This document shows positions 1 to 11,056 of a DNA stretch of 64,000 nt, piece by piece (position 1 is the stretch's first letter; each line of letters opens with the position of its first letter). The stretch spans positions 41,829,187 to 41,893,186 of the forward strand of contig CM055104.1 in assembly GCA_029204225.1 (NCBI GenBank), written 5' to 3'. Position numbers and translations under genes: made by a program. Below the pieces are notes generated by a model. That model was not told the DNA's origin. It did not search any database and worked only from the letters and a program-made list of their open reading frames with translations. This DNA is from Diphasiastrum complanatum (taxonomy: Eukaryota > Streptophyta > Lycopodiopsida > Lycopodiales > Lycopodiaceae).

Positions 1-2708
1 GATGGAATGAATCGGCCAATTGAAGTTTTGAATTGTGATTTTGTCTAGAGGGGTGTCGCATTCCGCCCATTTGGATCGTCGTGTACATGGCAGGAAGTGC
101 GCGTTCACCCGTAATTGTTGTGGACTTGTCACATGGGCTTTGATGGCCGCAAGGTCTCTTTCAAACAGCTGTTGATGCCACTCTAGTTGTGGTTGGAGGG
201 CAGGTAATGCTTGCAGCTCCTTGTCCTTTATTGTTTGAGCTGAAAATGATATCTGCCAGTCGCCTCTTAATGACTCGTGGGGATACTTTGATAGGAATTC
301 ATTTATTTTCTCCTCCATGGACTTTGGTCTTTGGAAGGCCCGGTTGGCAAATATGGTGCGCGAACCTTGAGATGATGTTGTATGTCCTTCTTCTTGGCTT
401 TGGCTAGTAGTTGTGCCTTGGCCTTGGTCTCGCGTCTCCGCGACCGTATCTGTTGGTCCTTGGTCTTGGCCTTCAGACCCTTGATGTTGGCTAAATCCCC
501 CTGCTGCTTGCTGGCTTTGGTCCTAGCTTGTACTGGTCTGTGCAGCGTCAAAAACAGGTGGCGGTGGAATTACCACAGGGGTGGGCTGGGCCTTTTTCTC
601 CATGAACTGTTGGCAAGCCTTGAGGGCTTGTTTGGCCTGGGCGATCTCGTGAGTTGCACTTGTCTGATATTTATTGAACTCTGCCTAGTAGTTGTTTAAG
701 ATTTGGCTATAGACCTGCACCTGATGCCGAAAGAGATTCATTTCTGATTCAGATATCGGCCTTGATTCAGGTGCAGGTTGAGCTAACCAGGAAAGCTTTT
801 CATTTTGTAGGGCTTTGACTTCTGTCCCTAGGCGCTTATTCTCTGCTTCATAAATCTATAGTTGTGCCTGGAGTGGAGCAAGCCGTTGGGACGCTTCGGA
901 TTGAAGCTCCCGCACCTTCGTGGAGGCCTCTGTCAACGCTTTGGAGAGGTTTTGGATGTAAAGATTGAGGCCCTCCTCTTTTTGTTTAGCTTGGCGATCT
1001 CCCAGTGCCTTTTTTGTTCATGTTGCTGAGCTAGAATCAGCTCGTGCTGTAGCTTTGTGAGTTCCGCTCGCAGCGGTGTGTTGCTTGTTGCCATATGTAG
1101 TACCCTGCTTTTCAAAATAGCTTTGGCCGCTACCGCCTCCAAGATGTATTTGCCCAGAGTCTGGTACACCGTCATTAAGTCGGTGGGAGCAGCCGGTACA
1201 CTGGCACTGGTAGGGGCTTGTTTTGTATCAGCCCCGATGACTTGTGGAGTTCCGTTGTCATCGTCTTCAATGAGGTTCTCGTTGGACCTGATGGCATCTA
1301 GGGCGGTGGGATCAACCCGATCGGGCGATGGTATGAAAATGGTTTGAACAAATGCGTCATCAAGCAACAGTTGGTTGCCCTCGGCAACCTTTGGTGGCGA
1401 AGCAGGTGGGGTGCGAGAAGCAACAATGGAAACAAGATTGAGGATGGTTTGTCCAAACGAGAGGATGGGAGGAACAGAGGGGAACTGAAGGGTGGTGTGG
1501 AGTATGGAGGAAGGCAAGGATGGAGCAGAAAGGGTCTGGCGTGGAGGTGAAAAATTGATGACTTGCATCCACGCTAGAGTGTCGAGAGACATCTGAGAAT
1601 CGGAGGGATTAAACGTGAGGGGAGCGACGGTGGCGGCAAAAGTGATGGAAGATGCGATGGTCATGGAAGGAGTAGTGGATAATGGAACAGAAATGGAAGT
1701 TGTATCAATAGAGGAAATGAGAATGGACACAGAAACAGTTGTGGATGGAACATGAAGAGAGGTAGTGACAACAGAGACAGGAGGGAAAGGTTGCACGGAA
1801 GAAGAAGTGGCGGTGGTTGATGGAGTCGTTAGTGCGGTGGTGGTGGTGCATCTTCGGGTAGCAGATGGAGATGAAGTTGTAGAGGCAACGCCACACATTT
1901 GTTTGTTGGTCGTTGTGTCAATAACTACAAGTTGGGAGGAGGTGGATGCTTGAGATGGTGGATAGAGGTTAGTGTGCGACACAGTGGAAGACAAAAGAGA
2001 TAAGTGGTGGAAACCGCGCACTTTTGCCTCGAGAAGTGCACAGGCAAAATTACACAACAGGGGGCCTGCTACGATATGCTCACGGTTGTTGGGTTTAGTG
2101 GAGATGTTTAGTTCGCGAATGAGGAAGCTATGCCAGTCGTATGGCACAACTGAGGGGCCAGGGAATTCCAAAAAGTATTCCACTATCTGACTCAGCAGCT
2201 TGGAATGGATTCTGTCCTTGCGAAATGTTGAAATAACCAGAAAGTTATTCAACAGATGCACAGCCGCCTGAATGACGGGTTCCGTGATAGCATCTATCAG
2301 GTAACCATTGTTAGTCTGGATTGGAATTTCTGGTGCAGTTTGGGTGACGAAAGGTTTGAGAGTTTTGGCCTGATGATGGGAGATGGGGTGACGGTCACTA
2401 GACATAATGCCAATGGTGACCATCGAGTGTGCGTTAATCCTGACCTTGTACATGGTACCGTGGTACAGGAAGTGGAAGCCCGTCTTCGGTGCTTCCCAGG
2501 TGGTGTAAGCATGAAGGGCGAGGCCCATGTTAATCTCAGAATGGAAAAGCGCCGAGAAAAATCCCATTGCCTCAAGAAGTGGGCCGACTGTTTGTAGCCA
2601 TGGTTGGATCAGAGCGTTAGAGGGTAAGGGCCAAATCTGTGTGGCCTCGGGGATTTCACGATGGATCACCTGCTTGGTGCCAGAGTCTTCTAAGGATGAG
2701 GAGGCCAT
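1..2708 (-). pseudogene. Retroelement-associated non-pol ORF, copy A (runs off left edge)
   Basis: I do not recognise a named family. A continuous ORF of 591 codons begins at the ATG ending at 2708 and stops at 933. After a one-base slip in an A-rich run near 985-995, the same protein continues in another frame to base 1, interrupted only by three TAG codons (856-858, 685-687, 523-525), so the original protein exceeded about 880 residues and is cut by the window edge. Residues ~1-220 form a folded-looking domain. Residues ~240-480 are rich in Ser, Thr and Pro. From ~510 on there is a Lys/Glu/Gln-rich coiled coil, then a Gln-rich stretch and a second compact domain. No transmembrane segment is evident. 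It lies on the same strand as, and downstream of, the gypsy integrase at 3877-5179. The N-terminal domain is shared with the ORFs at 17,397 and 34,208. It could be an extra 3' ORF, as known in some Tat/Athila-type elements, or the gag of an adjoining element. Confidence 0.6.
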
Positions 2709-2929
2709 GTTAGCAGTGATAGTTAGAGGACGGAAAAGTAGAAAAAACAGTGGAAAGGAAAAAAAAAAAAAAGTGTGGAAACGACAAAAAACTATGAATA
2801 ACGAGTATTGGATGGCAAGAACTGTAGTTCAGAGCACAGATCTATGTTCAATATGAGCATATGATAGCTGGTAGAAAGTCTGGTCGCAAACAGAGAACTT
2901 GGAAATTTCAGCAGAGCTTTGCCAACAAA

Positions 2930-2966
2930 GGTGACAAATGACTCGAATTCAGCCCTTATATAGCAG
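2930..2966 (-). promoter_or_regulatory. TATA box and core promoter of copy-A ORF
   Basis: On the minus strand a CTATATAAG box (2955-2963) is followed by GGGCTGAATTCGA and a CATTT..TCAC element. The same order occurs upstream of the copy-B ORF at 17,248. The box is about 250 bp upstream of the ORF start. The promoter function is inferred from the shared arrangement. Confidence 0.5.
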
Positions 2967-3059
2967 AATTTAGAGTGCGTATTAGGTGAATTCCATTTTA
3001 CCTTGCTCAATTCCACCCAAATCTTGGCAAGAACCTTCTTCACAAAATTCTAAGACCTC

Positions 3060-3330
3060 AGGGAAGTTTGCGAGAGTTCAGAAGGTGATTTGACTGTTAT
3101 GCGAAGGTTCTGCGAGGGTTCAGATTGTCTGCGAGAGTTCAACTCTCGCAAGAAGTCATCGCTCGCACAACATGTTCCTATGATTGTACTTTCAAGATCA
3201 GACCATGTAGGCAGACTAATTTTACTGCTCTGATTCCATTTAGGCACCTTACGATGGTTGGTAGGATGATCTTGATGCTCTGCGAAGGTTCTGAAGATTC
3301 AGCTCTAGGAACTCTCGCACACACTAAAAA
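3060..3330. repeat. Cluster of GCGA-core short motifs upstream of copy-A TATA box
   Basis: At least eight variants of a short motif (GCGAAGGTTCT, GCGAGGGTTCAG, GCGAGAGTTCA and their complements such as CTCTCGCA) lie within 270 bp. They are 100-370 bp upstream of the TATA box of the copy-A ORF. Similar clusters precede copies B and C. They look like U3-type enhancer repeats; no function is shown by sequence alone. Confidence 0.45.
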
Positions 3331-3876
3331 ATGATGATTCCTCCATCAAGAACTCTTGCAGAGATTTTTATGGATGCATTTGGGTCAAATCTAGCGACTA
3401 TCCAAGTTTCAAGAGCTATCTCTAGGGGATCTCCAAAAATCATAAAAAAAGTGCTATTTTAGAGTGTTTTTTGACGAGATCTTGAGATTTTCTGATTTTT
3501 AACTTTTGCAAACTGGTAATCAGTCTTATCCAGGCCTGATTTGACTGTTGGTAGTTCCCTGGAAGTTCTGATGGACATCCGGTAACAGATCCATCAGTCT
3601 TTGGTGAATATTTGCCCTTAATTTGCCATAGTTACTGGAGTCGAGATCTCTGATCTGCAGATTTAGGGGGCTTATTGGCATAATTTGATGATCCGCTTCC
3701 TCCTTGATCCCATCTGGATCTGGATCCCTCTTGGATTCTGATGGATTTTTTCGATCTTGCCAGATCTGGCCGAATCTTGATGCTTTGGCTTAACTTGGCT
3801 TGATCTTCCTAGATCTAGTGGTGATGGTCAATCAAAATAGCTTCTCGTGCCTTGCCACCACCAATCTGGATCTATC
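3331..3876. other. Spacer between gypsy integrase and downstream ORF
   Basis: AT-rich and full of short GATCTGGAT-type repeats, with no coding frame. It probably belongs to the same decayed gypsy element. No convincing LTR boundary or polypurine tract could be found by eye. Confidence 0.3.
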
Positions 3877-5179
3877 TTACTGCGGTGGCCAGTACTTGTG
3901 CAACCGACTACCATTGATGGTTGTATCGAATGGTGTCCCATCTAGCTTCTCTAAATTCATGGCTCCATGATTAAGAATTTCCTTGATCCGATAAGGACCT
4001 TCGCCTGTGAATTTTAATTTTTCTTTGATTTCCTTGGTTTTATACATCAAGACCAGATCTCCGGAGCGAAGATCCTTCTTTTATAATGTGCAGTCGCTAC
4101 ACAGGATCTTATTGGATGATTTTGCTTGCCCATTACCACGAGGGTAATAAGGCGTACCGGTTCTATGGATCACGAAGAATTCCTCCAACAAGACCTTGAT
4201 GGTCTCATTGATGAAATGACTCCCACGATCGCTGACTAGCTCCACCGGGCATCCGAAGCGCACAATGAAATTTTCAAAAAGGAATTTGGCAGTGGTCCTA
4301 GCATCAGCTACTCTTACTGCCTCGGCTCGACCCACTTGGTGAGATAGTCTGTGGCTATGATTATGTATCGAGCCTGGGAACTCCTTGCCACAGGGTGAAT
4401 TGGACCGATGTAATCCAATTCTCACTTTTCGAATGGTGCTTGGGCTAAGACCGGGTGTAGTAGGTCATAATTCAATCTCGTTGGTCTCCTCGCCCTTTGG
4501 CACACATCACACTTTTTCAAGTATTCTTCCATATCCTTATGGATCATTGGCCACCAACATCTTGATTGCAGGATCTTGCGAATTGTAATGTCGGATGCAA
4601 AATGGCCTCCACCCATGCCTTCGTGTGAAAGTGAAATGATCTGGGGGGCCTCATGAGAGAGAATACACTGCCGAAGAATCCCGTCTGGACCTCTTCGATA
4701 CAACTGGCCGGCAATCAGCTGATAAGGTCTAGCCTTCAAGATCAACTTCCGCTGTTCCGCCTTTGGTAGTGACTTGTCTGGTTGGCCCCGCATTAGATAT
4801 TCAACAATGTCGGCAGCCCATTCTAGTACTATGTCCACGTAAAATAAGGCAGCATCGGCCAGCTCATCATCGGGTTGGGTGCAATCTCCTTTCCCTTGAT
4901 TCGCGACACATGATTTGTTATGTAGTGTTGTTTTCCCTTGCGAACTACTATCCGAAAATCAAACTCCAACAACAGAAGTAGCCATCTGGTGATTCTCCCG
5001 GTGTTGCAAGTTTTGTTAACGAGATAGAGCAAGGGTTGATGGTCCATATAAAAAGCAAAATGTGTGGCCATCAGGTAGTGCCGAAATTTATTAACCGCAT
5101 AGATCATTGCCAGTGCTTCAACTAATTCAATGTATGTGGAGCTTAACCGAGCAACTGATAAGTTGTTGAATATATACAC
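3877..5179 (-). pseudogene. Ty3/gypsy pol remnant: RNase H and integrase
   Basis: Read on the minus strand, the order is RNase H (5179-4829, with YMDHQPLLYLVNK and a GRITRWLLLLLEFDF motif), the integrase HHCC zinc domain (4838-4422, CDVCQRARRPT), the integrase core (4425-4081, SDRGSHF) and the integrase C-terminal GPYRI region ending at a stop at 3877. Reverse transcriptase and protease are missing; homology ends near 5179. Damage includes a TGA in place of Trp after APFEK, a frameshift before the core, and a deletion of roughly 130 codons near 4095. The catalytic Glu appears as Lys (GNGQAKSSN). The sequence style resembles Tat/Ogre-type gypsy elements. It is a non-functional remnant linked in orientation to the ORF at 1-2708. 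Confidence 0.85.
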
Positions 5180-5639
5180 ATGGCTAACTAATTAAAAGAA
5201 TAGTTAATTTGTACTTTAAAATTAGGATTAAGGCGCTACGTGCTGCTAGTAGTTGCCTTCGGACGATATTTGATATTCCGTCCAGTTGTGATAAAGGTAC
5301 TGATGAGCCGCCGATTGTTTGAGATGACTTTTGGAGTTGATATTGACATACAAATTGTCGATGTCGGGTGTCTGATGAATAGTCGATGTCGGTTGAGTAT
5401 ATTTGACCGACAAATAGTCAGAGTAGGTCGAATAGTCGAAGGATGGCCAAATAATCAATGTCGGTTGAGTCGTTAAGACACTTTCATCTATGCCTTTGTA
5501 TTTCTGTAGATTGTCAAGAAACAAGTGTATTTCTGCAGAGTATGCGACTGTACAAGTATTTACAACAGCTAGTGAATATATCGAGATTAGCAGAGAGATA
5601 GGGATGGAGAGGATAGAAATTCAACATATATTATTGAGG
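5180..5639. repeat. Non-coding stretch with short GTCGATGTCGG-type repeats
   Basis: Between 5355 and 5475 the motif GTCGATGTCGG/GTCGGTTGAG recurs four or five times with variants, as is common in LTR U3 regions. No coding potential is evident. It may be the U3 of the element whose leader follows at 5640, but no LTR ends were found. Confidence 0.3.
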
Positions 5640-5950
5640 GTTCTTAAAAGAAAAAGTAGTTCATTTTGTAGCAAAATCTTGTGCCTAAAAGTTGGATCTT
5701 CCCATGTTGCTCATTTTGTTCTCTCTTTTTAAGCTTGTTTACTTCTTGCTTCTCTCTCGCATCATTTGTATTATATAGAATGCTTTATGCCCAGTTAATA
5801 TGAGATGTTTCTTGGTTGGGTTCCAACACAAGAAAGATAAATAGGTAAAGTAAGGGAAGCCTCAAGAGGGTTTCTTACATAGCTAGATTTCTTTATCCTG
5901 GTAGGGAAGCCTCAAGATGTTTCTTGTAGGAGTTGATGGTTAGTTGGGAG
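5640..5950 (+). repeat. Dispersed repeat, copy 1 (likely LTR/leader segment)
   Basis: About 300 bp here is similar over its whole length, in the same orientation, to 37,388-37,690. Shared blocks are GTTCATTTTGTAG, ATCTTGTGCCTAAA, TTCTTGCTTCTCTCT and two successive GAAGCCTCAAGA units. Position before a gag-like reading frame suggests a retroelement R-U5/leader. Confidence 0.55.
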
Positions 5951-6012
5951 CCGCCATAACTATCATCCTTTTCTTATGTTTCTTGTCTTTTCGCATTCAA
6001 GGAGAGTAGATC

Positions 6013-6760
6013 ATGGAATATTCTAGCATGCAAGTTATAAATTACAAAGTGATTGGGGAATTATTTGATTGCACCATGGAGGAGCTTAAAAAGACCCAAT
6101 ATGGATACAAGAACAAGAATATCAAATATGACATGATATGAGCTTCCCTTTATTATAGTAGAGGTTGTACCGAAAGGACCGCATGACAAAAACCACCTTT
6201 TAATGCATACCTCCATGGTGGATAAGATCCATGTTGCATGCGGGTATATTTTGCAGTAGATCATAGATCTTCTCAACTACCCAGCATATATGGTCTTGAC
6301 CTATGACCCCCCTGTGGAGCCATAGGGTAGAAGTACTCCGACATAACAGCTCAAGCCAAAGATAGAACAAAAGACAACCCCACAACCAAAAAGGACAAGA
6401 AAATCTGCATGTAGATCCTTGAGGAGAAGTGATGGTAGTGAGAGTGATACCGAGGAAGGGAGTTCGAAAGATAGCTACAACACTGAAAATTCAAAATCCT
6501 TTTCCTCAGACTCAATACCTGAAGATGGTGGCTCGCGGACCACCCATTTTCACTACTTCATCAAAGGGTTTTAGTAAGGAAAATGACTCAAAAAAGACCA
6601 ATCACACAAAAAAGACGGAGGAGACCAGAGGAATAAAGAAGCCGATAGTGTTGCATTCGACAATGTATCTGAACTATTTCCCATCTGATGACTTTCTGTC
6701 TGATGACCAGTTCATACAAGTTCCATCCGATAGAGTTGCATCCAACACTATCCTTACATA
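6013..6760 (+). pseudogene. Decayed gag-like coding remnant
   Basis: From an ATG at 6013 a coding-like frame runs about 43 codons. After a slip at ~6138 it continues in another frame, with several stops, to an acidic Ser-rich stretch (SDGSESDTEEGSSKDS, near 6430-6480). I do not recognise a domain. Its place just downstream of the leader-like repeat at 5640-5950 makes a retroelement gag start likely. A host gene fragment cannot be excluded. Confidence 0.3.
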
Positions 6761-6860
6761 GTTGCATCCGACATTGTCCTTACACTTTTCCATCTGACAC
6801 TGTCAGTCCAGTTGCATCCGACAAGCTTCTGCTCAGATCCGACAAACCATATTTTATAAA
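6650..6860 (+). repeat. Dispersed GTTGCATCCGACA-type short repeats
   Basis: Variants of GTTGCATCCGACA / CCATCTGATGAC recur six or more times within 200 bp. The pattern is similar to enhancer repeats in LTR U3 regions. Confidence 0.4.
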
Positions 6861-6881
6861 ATTCCTCTTGAAAATCTATTT

Positions 6882-6922
6882 ATATTCTAAAGTACTATCA
6901 ATCACACAGTACTTTAGAATAT
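6882..6922. repeat. Perfect 15-bp inverted repeat (hairpin)
   Basis: ATATTCTAAAGTACT at 6882-6896 is followed after an 11-base loop by its exact reverse complement at 6908-6922. Confidence 0.8.
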
Positions 6923-7149
6923 GGTAGCGTTTATATCATCATCGAAATTGCAACACCCATCACATCTTGTTTCTGACATCTCTTACGAAGTTGGTGCATT
7001 TGCATGTGATGTTTGTGCTCTTGCACATGCACTAAAAATTGAAAACACATCATTCGACAATCTATTGAAGATAATAGATTTTTTCTATCCCTTGACAATA
7101 ATCAGACTTTTGATTTTTGGAAAAAAAGAAAAGAAAGGTTCTTTGATCA

Positions 7150-7620
7150 AGCGATGACACTTCTAAAAGTAAGGATTTCTTAGATTCAATATCAAAAGGT
7201 ATCAGAATGTTTTAGAAAATTGACAATAGCTAGATCAAGTAGATCAGAACTCAAAATAAGTATTGGCGAAGGTTCCCTAGGTGAAAGTTGACTCTCTTCT
7301 CTGTTATTTTGAATTAAAAAATCATTGATCTGGTTGTTTTCTGACAAATCTGGTAAACTTAACCTGCACCGAATTGACAGTAGATAAATCTGGTACTGAG
7401 AAAGTTAGGGTAGAACCGGCGAAGGTTCTTTCAAGTGAACAACAATGTTTTTGTAGCTTGGCGAGGATTAAATTGACTTTCTGGACGATCCTAATAGATC
7501 GAACCTTCGCCAAATTAAAAAATGATAAAATACTATATTTAGAATCCTCAAAAAAGTCGATGAAGGTTTCGGTAAAAGATCAAGAGTAATACTATTATTT
7601 TTACAAAAAAGAGCCTTTTT
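7150..7620. repeat. Solo fragment with GCGAAGGTT-type motifs
   Basis: Contains GGCGAAGGTTCC, GGCGAAGGTTCT, CTTGGCGAGG and AACCTTCGCC, matching the motif clusters upstream of the three ORF copies at 3060, 16,930 and 33,765. No ORF follows. It is probably a relic of the same element type. Confidence 0.35.
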
Positions 7621-8218
7621 TTGACAAAAATAGGTCAACGCGACAACTTGCCTTGACTTAACGTTCGCCCAAACTAATTGATTATCAATGTTTTTTTTGT
7701 TGAAGAAGATGTCCATTAGTCTATCGCTGCCATTATGAGGCAGATGGGCGCATTTGCAATCAAAGAGATGATGGGCTGTCCATCACTAGACAACAAGCCA
7801 TCAATCACATGTAAACATCAATCTATTGCTTCAAAAAGAGGGAATTCAAACAACGAGCATCATAAGCTAGCATCAAGTTGATTACGCATAAGAATGTAAG
7901 ATGTCCATCATAGAAAAGATGTCTAGAATGCTTCTTACTAGAAGAAAGCTCCAAAGATTGCAAGTATCGTAGGGCACATTCACAATGATAGCAAACTGGA
8001 ACTCTTTCCTTCACAAGTAGTGAGGAATGCTTGTCGAAACTTTGTATTATATAGTGGTTTATCATGAAGTTTCCTGTAAGGTGATTTCTAGTCTTGAGAT
8101 TGGAATAGTGAATCTCATTCCTTTGAAAAAAGTGGGAAAACTTTTTAATTTGAACAAAAAGGAGAGAGATTTTTGAAAAGATGTTTTGCAAGTTTAGAAG
8201 TGGTATATAGAGGCATCC

Positions 8219-8220
<2 letters not shown>
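7621..8220. other. No recognisable feature
   Basis: AT-rich, with no sustained reading frame and no repeat identified by eye. Confidence 0.3.

Positions 8221-8294
<74 letters not shown>
8221..8294. repeat. (AG)n microsatellite, 74 bp
   Basis: Uninterrupted GA dinucleotides. The array is followed by a ~70-bp unit (8295-8364) ending in AAATAGCCATAATGTGAGGTGT, which recurs at 8840-8910 before another AG array. Confidence 0.98.
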
Positions 8295-8296
<2 letters not shown>

Positions 8297-8360
8297 TTTT
8301 TGGTTTTTTAGGGTTAGGATTGTCAGGGTTTTGGGATATAAAATAGCCATAATGTGAGGT

Positions 8361-8364
<4 letters not shown>

Positions 8365-8417
<53 letters not shown>
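8365..8417. repeat. (AG)n microsatellite, 53 bp
   Basis: Uninterrupted GA dinucleotides abutting the outer end of the left ~270-bp inverted repeat. Confidence 0.98.
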
Positions 8418-8418
<1 letters not shown>

Positions 8419-8690
8419 AGCTCGTGGCTAACACCATTCTCCGCCTGGGTCCTAGATTACATGATGTGATGATGACCCTCCCAATGACCATTACCTAGTA
8501 TGTTATCGTTTTCTTATGTTATCGTTTTCTTCTCCGTGGCACCATAGATTACACCTTTGATATTGAGGTGAAATCTTAAAAGTCCTTATATTCATATATG
8601 GCATGGATTACAACTTTGATATTGAGTTAAACTCTTAAAAGTCCTTATATCCATCAAGTGAGTTTGTTATTGAGACCACATCACACACTA
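8418..8690 (+). repeat. Left copy of ~270-bp inverted repeat pair
   Basis: Its reverse complement recurs at 11,447-11,688 at roughly 85-90% identity by eye. Shared blocks include GATGATGACCCTCCCAATGA and CCATTACCTAGTATGTTATC. Each copy contains two internal ~57-bp sub-units with CTTAAAAGTCCTTATAT. The outer edge runs straight into (AG)n, and this copy also has (AG)n on its inner side (8703-8763). It could be a terminal inverted repeat of a gene-carrying DNA transposon, or a short element inserted into AG arrays. Confidence 0.75.
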
Positions 8691-8697
8691 TGGGTGG

Positions 8698-8702
<5 letters not shown>

Positions 8703-8763
<61 letters not shown>
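8703..8763. repeat. (AG)n microsatellite with GAGT tail
   Basis: About 60 bp of GA followed by GAGTGAGTGAG and impure purine-rich sequence to about 8836. Confidence 0.95.
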
Positions 8764-8766
<3 letters not shown>

Positions 8767-8914
8767 GTGAGTGAGGAGAGAGATGGAAGGAGAGATAGAG
8801 AGAGAGGGTAAAGAGGAGGGTGAATGAGAGAGAGATGCTTGATTTTTTGTTTTTAGGGTTAGGGTTATTTTAGGGTTGTAGGATATAAAATAGCCATAAT
8901 GTGAGGTGTGCTTG

Positions 8915-8921
8915 CGTGTGC

Positions 8922-8953
<32 letters not shown>

Positions 8954-8954
8954 T
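8915..8954. repeat. Compound (GT)n(GA)n microsatellite before an ATG
   Basis: GT repeats pass into GA repeats, which end two bases before the ATG at 8955. Confidence 0.95.
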
Positions 8955-10319
8955 ATGGACTCGTGTAGTACAAAGCGTGGAAATGGCAAAGCACCAGCGG
9001 TCTACAAGTGCAACCCAAGGCCTCCTCTCACTCCTGTCCTCGCAGCCTTGTCCCTAGAACGTTACAGCCATCTTTACGGATACCTCACTGCAAACCGCAG
9101 TAAACAAGCGACAGAGCAAAGCGTTCATACAGGCCATGGCTATCTGAAATATGAACTTGAGGAAGTAAGTAAATTGCAACTATGCTGGAAGGATATGATC
9201 AGCAGCAGCTTGATCAGGAATTACTAGTTTCACAAGATCAATAATGATGTGGTTCGTGTTTATTTAAGCAGATCTTGAAGTTACATGGCCTATCCGCTTC
9301 AGGAATTAATAAGGTCTGTATAAACCCTGTAAAGCTCTCAGAATCTTCCAGATCTGTCTTAACTTTATACGTTTCCACCTAAACTTTGGTAACGAGCACT
9401 TGCTAGAATTCTTGTGATGCTAAAGGTAAGATAGATATGATATATGCTTTTGCTTACCCGCTTTGCCAGGGAATTCAACGAGTAAATAGATTGAGGTGAG
9501 CATTTACCAGAACTTTCCATCAACTGGTATTATTTTTATAGTATAGATTTCTATGAAGTTATTGTCCTGCTTATTACCATCGTCACTGCATTTGCGGACC
9601 TGATTCTGAAATAGACATAAAACTTTTGCATAATTCATTACGGTATACTTTGCTTGTGATGTATCATTCAAGTCATATTGGATTTTACGCAGACAGAAGC
9701 GTTGCAGCGCATATCAGGCTTGGATTTATTCAATCCTTATCGGTGTATTGAATCTGCTAGTAAAACTAGGCCAGTTTTTGCACGAACAGAGATCGAACAA
9801 GATCTAGTGGTTCTAGACTGGCTCGATGAACCTTCTCAAGTCCAAACCATTGAAGCCTCACCCGACGGAGTTATCCTTAACTCCAAATTAGTCAACGAGA
9901 ATCCAACTGCTCTAAAGACATCACGTATCACAACAACATTGTTGCTGCCGAGTTCATTGTTAAATGAAAAACAAGCGTTCACAAAGCGCTACGAGCCATT
10001 TTCACAAGCGAGTGACTGTAAGGAAATAATCAATCTCAATCATCAACACGGCTTCCAGGCATCTCCAGTTGTGCAGAATATCGAAGCAGTTTCCCTTCAG
10101 GAAGTTTCAAAAAGTGTAACGGTTCCGCAACCTAGTTCTGCTGCGAGGAGCAAATCCTTGACATCTCATAACTCTCTATTAAAACAAAGAAAAAGTATTA
10201 GCGTCTTGCATAAATACAAGGCCCTAAAAGCGGAAATCAACAAAAACGCCCGGCAAAGAAACAAGAATGTTTCTCTTGAAACAGATGCATTGCTTCTAGA
10301 GAGGCGCGAGAACGTCTGA
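8955..10319 (+). CDS. Three-exon gene model, unknown protein, possible SAM-like segment
   Basis: Exons 8955-9164, 9272-9313 and 9693-10319 join in frame through GT-AG sites (GAA|GTAAGT; AAGCAG|ATC; AAG|GTCTGT; ACGCAG|ACA). They give a protein of about 292 residues ending at TGA 10,317-10,319. The early part, with LTPVLAALSLERYSHLY and then KLHGLSASGINK..EALQRI, resembles the first and last helices of a sterile alpha motif, but the middle does not fit, so this is weak. The rest is hydrophilic, Ser-rich and ends Lys/Arg-rich; a nuclear role is only a guess. The ATG follows directly on a GT/GA microsatellite, and the gene sits between two copies of an inverted repeat, so it may be a captured or duplicated fragment with its true 5' part missing. 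Base composition is host-like. Confidence 0.4.
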
Positions 10320-10820
10320 GGCACGTCATAGACAAAAACATAAAATTCCTGCAAATTCTTGTCGAGCCTCAGCTTTAATATAGTGTTAGAATATTTGTTG
10401 TGAACATTATCAGAACTGTGGCTCATATTGAAATGTTAAACAGATTGATATATATATATCTGTTTGGTAACACACTTCATTGAATTGTATAGAATTTCAG
10501 CAATTCAACCATTTAGCTGAGGTAGGCAGTGGAGCTGGACGAGGAGAGGATAAATCATGAAACATGGATAAAACAAAGTCTTGTAGGTTTATCCAAAGAC
10601 ATCACCAGTTATTTCGCAAGGCCGATTATCAATAAATTTTCGTAAATTTTCTGGTAAATATCTCCACCATCAGTTACAACCGTTACCAAACAACACTTCA
10701 AAATAGAGATTATAAACAGTATGTTTTCACTACAATTGATTGCAGTTTTCCAGTGCTTTTCACTGTACCGTTGCCTGTTGTAAGATTGAAAATTTTGCAA
10801 GAATATTCCTTGTTTTTGTG
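10320..10820. other. AT-rich downstream region
   Basis: No gene is seen. A short dyad AAACAGAT...ATCTGTTT around a TA run lies near 10,438-10,466. Confidence 0.3.
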
Positions 10821-10826
10821 GTGGGT

Positions 10827-11005
10827 GGGGGGGGGGGGGGGCGCTGGGCCCTCGGCCAGGGCCCGACCAGCAAGGAAGGCCCGAGGGCTTCGGGCCTTCC
10901 CCTACGTAATGCATTGTGCGAAGGTTTTTTTTTTTTTTTTTTTTTCCCGTTTTTTGGCGTTACGGTACGGCCATACGCGTGAACCAGTTTTTTTTTTTTT
11001 TTTTG
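10827..11005. repeat. Homopolymer-bounded GC-rich hairpin segment
   Basis: A G15 run (10,827-10,841) precedes a GC-rich block holding an 11-bp stem, GGAAGGCCCGA / TCGGGCCTTCC. Two long T runs follow (about 10,925-10,946 and 10,989-11,004). The composition differs sharply from the AT-rich surroundings. It could be a small retroposon read on the minus strand, but no Pol III boxes were found. Confidence 0.5.
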
Positions 11006-11056
11006 TAAATTTTTTTACGTTTGTGGTGGAATGTGGATGTGGACAGCCAATGACGG

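Noticed and set aside
2256..2856. Plus-strand ORFs opposite the copy-A ORF
   Set aside because: They are antisense shadows of the longer minus-strand frame, which has homologues in the window.
8850..8882. TTTAGGG/TTAGGG-like units, possible interstitial telomere repeat
   Set aside because: Only two or three imperfect units; not distinguishable from chance.
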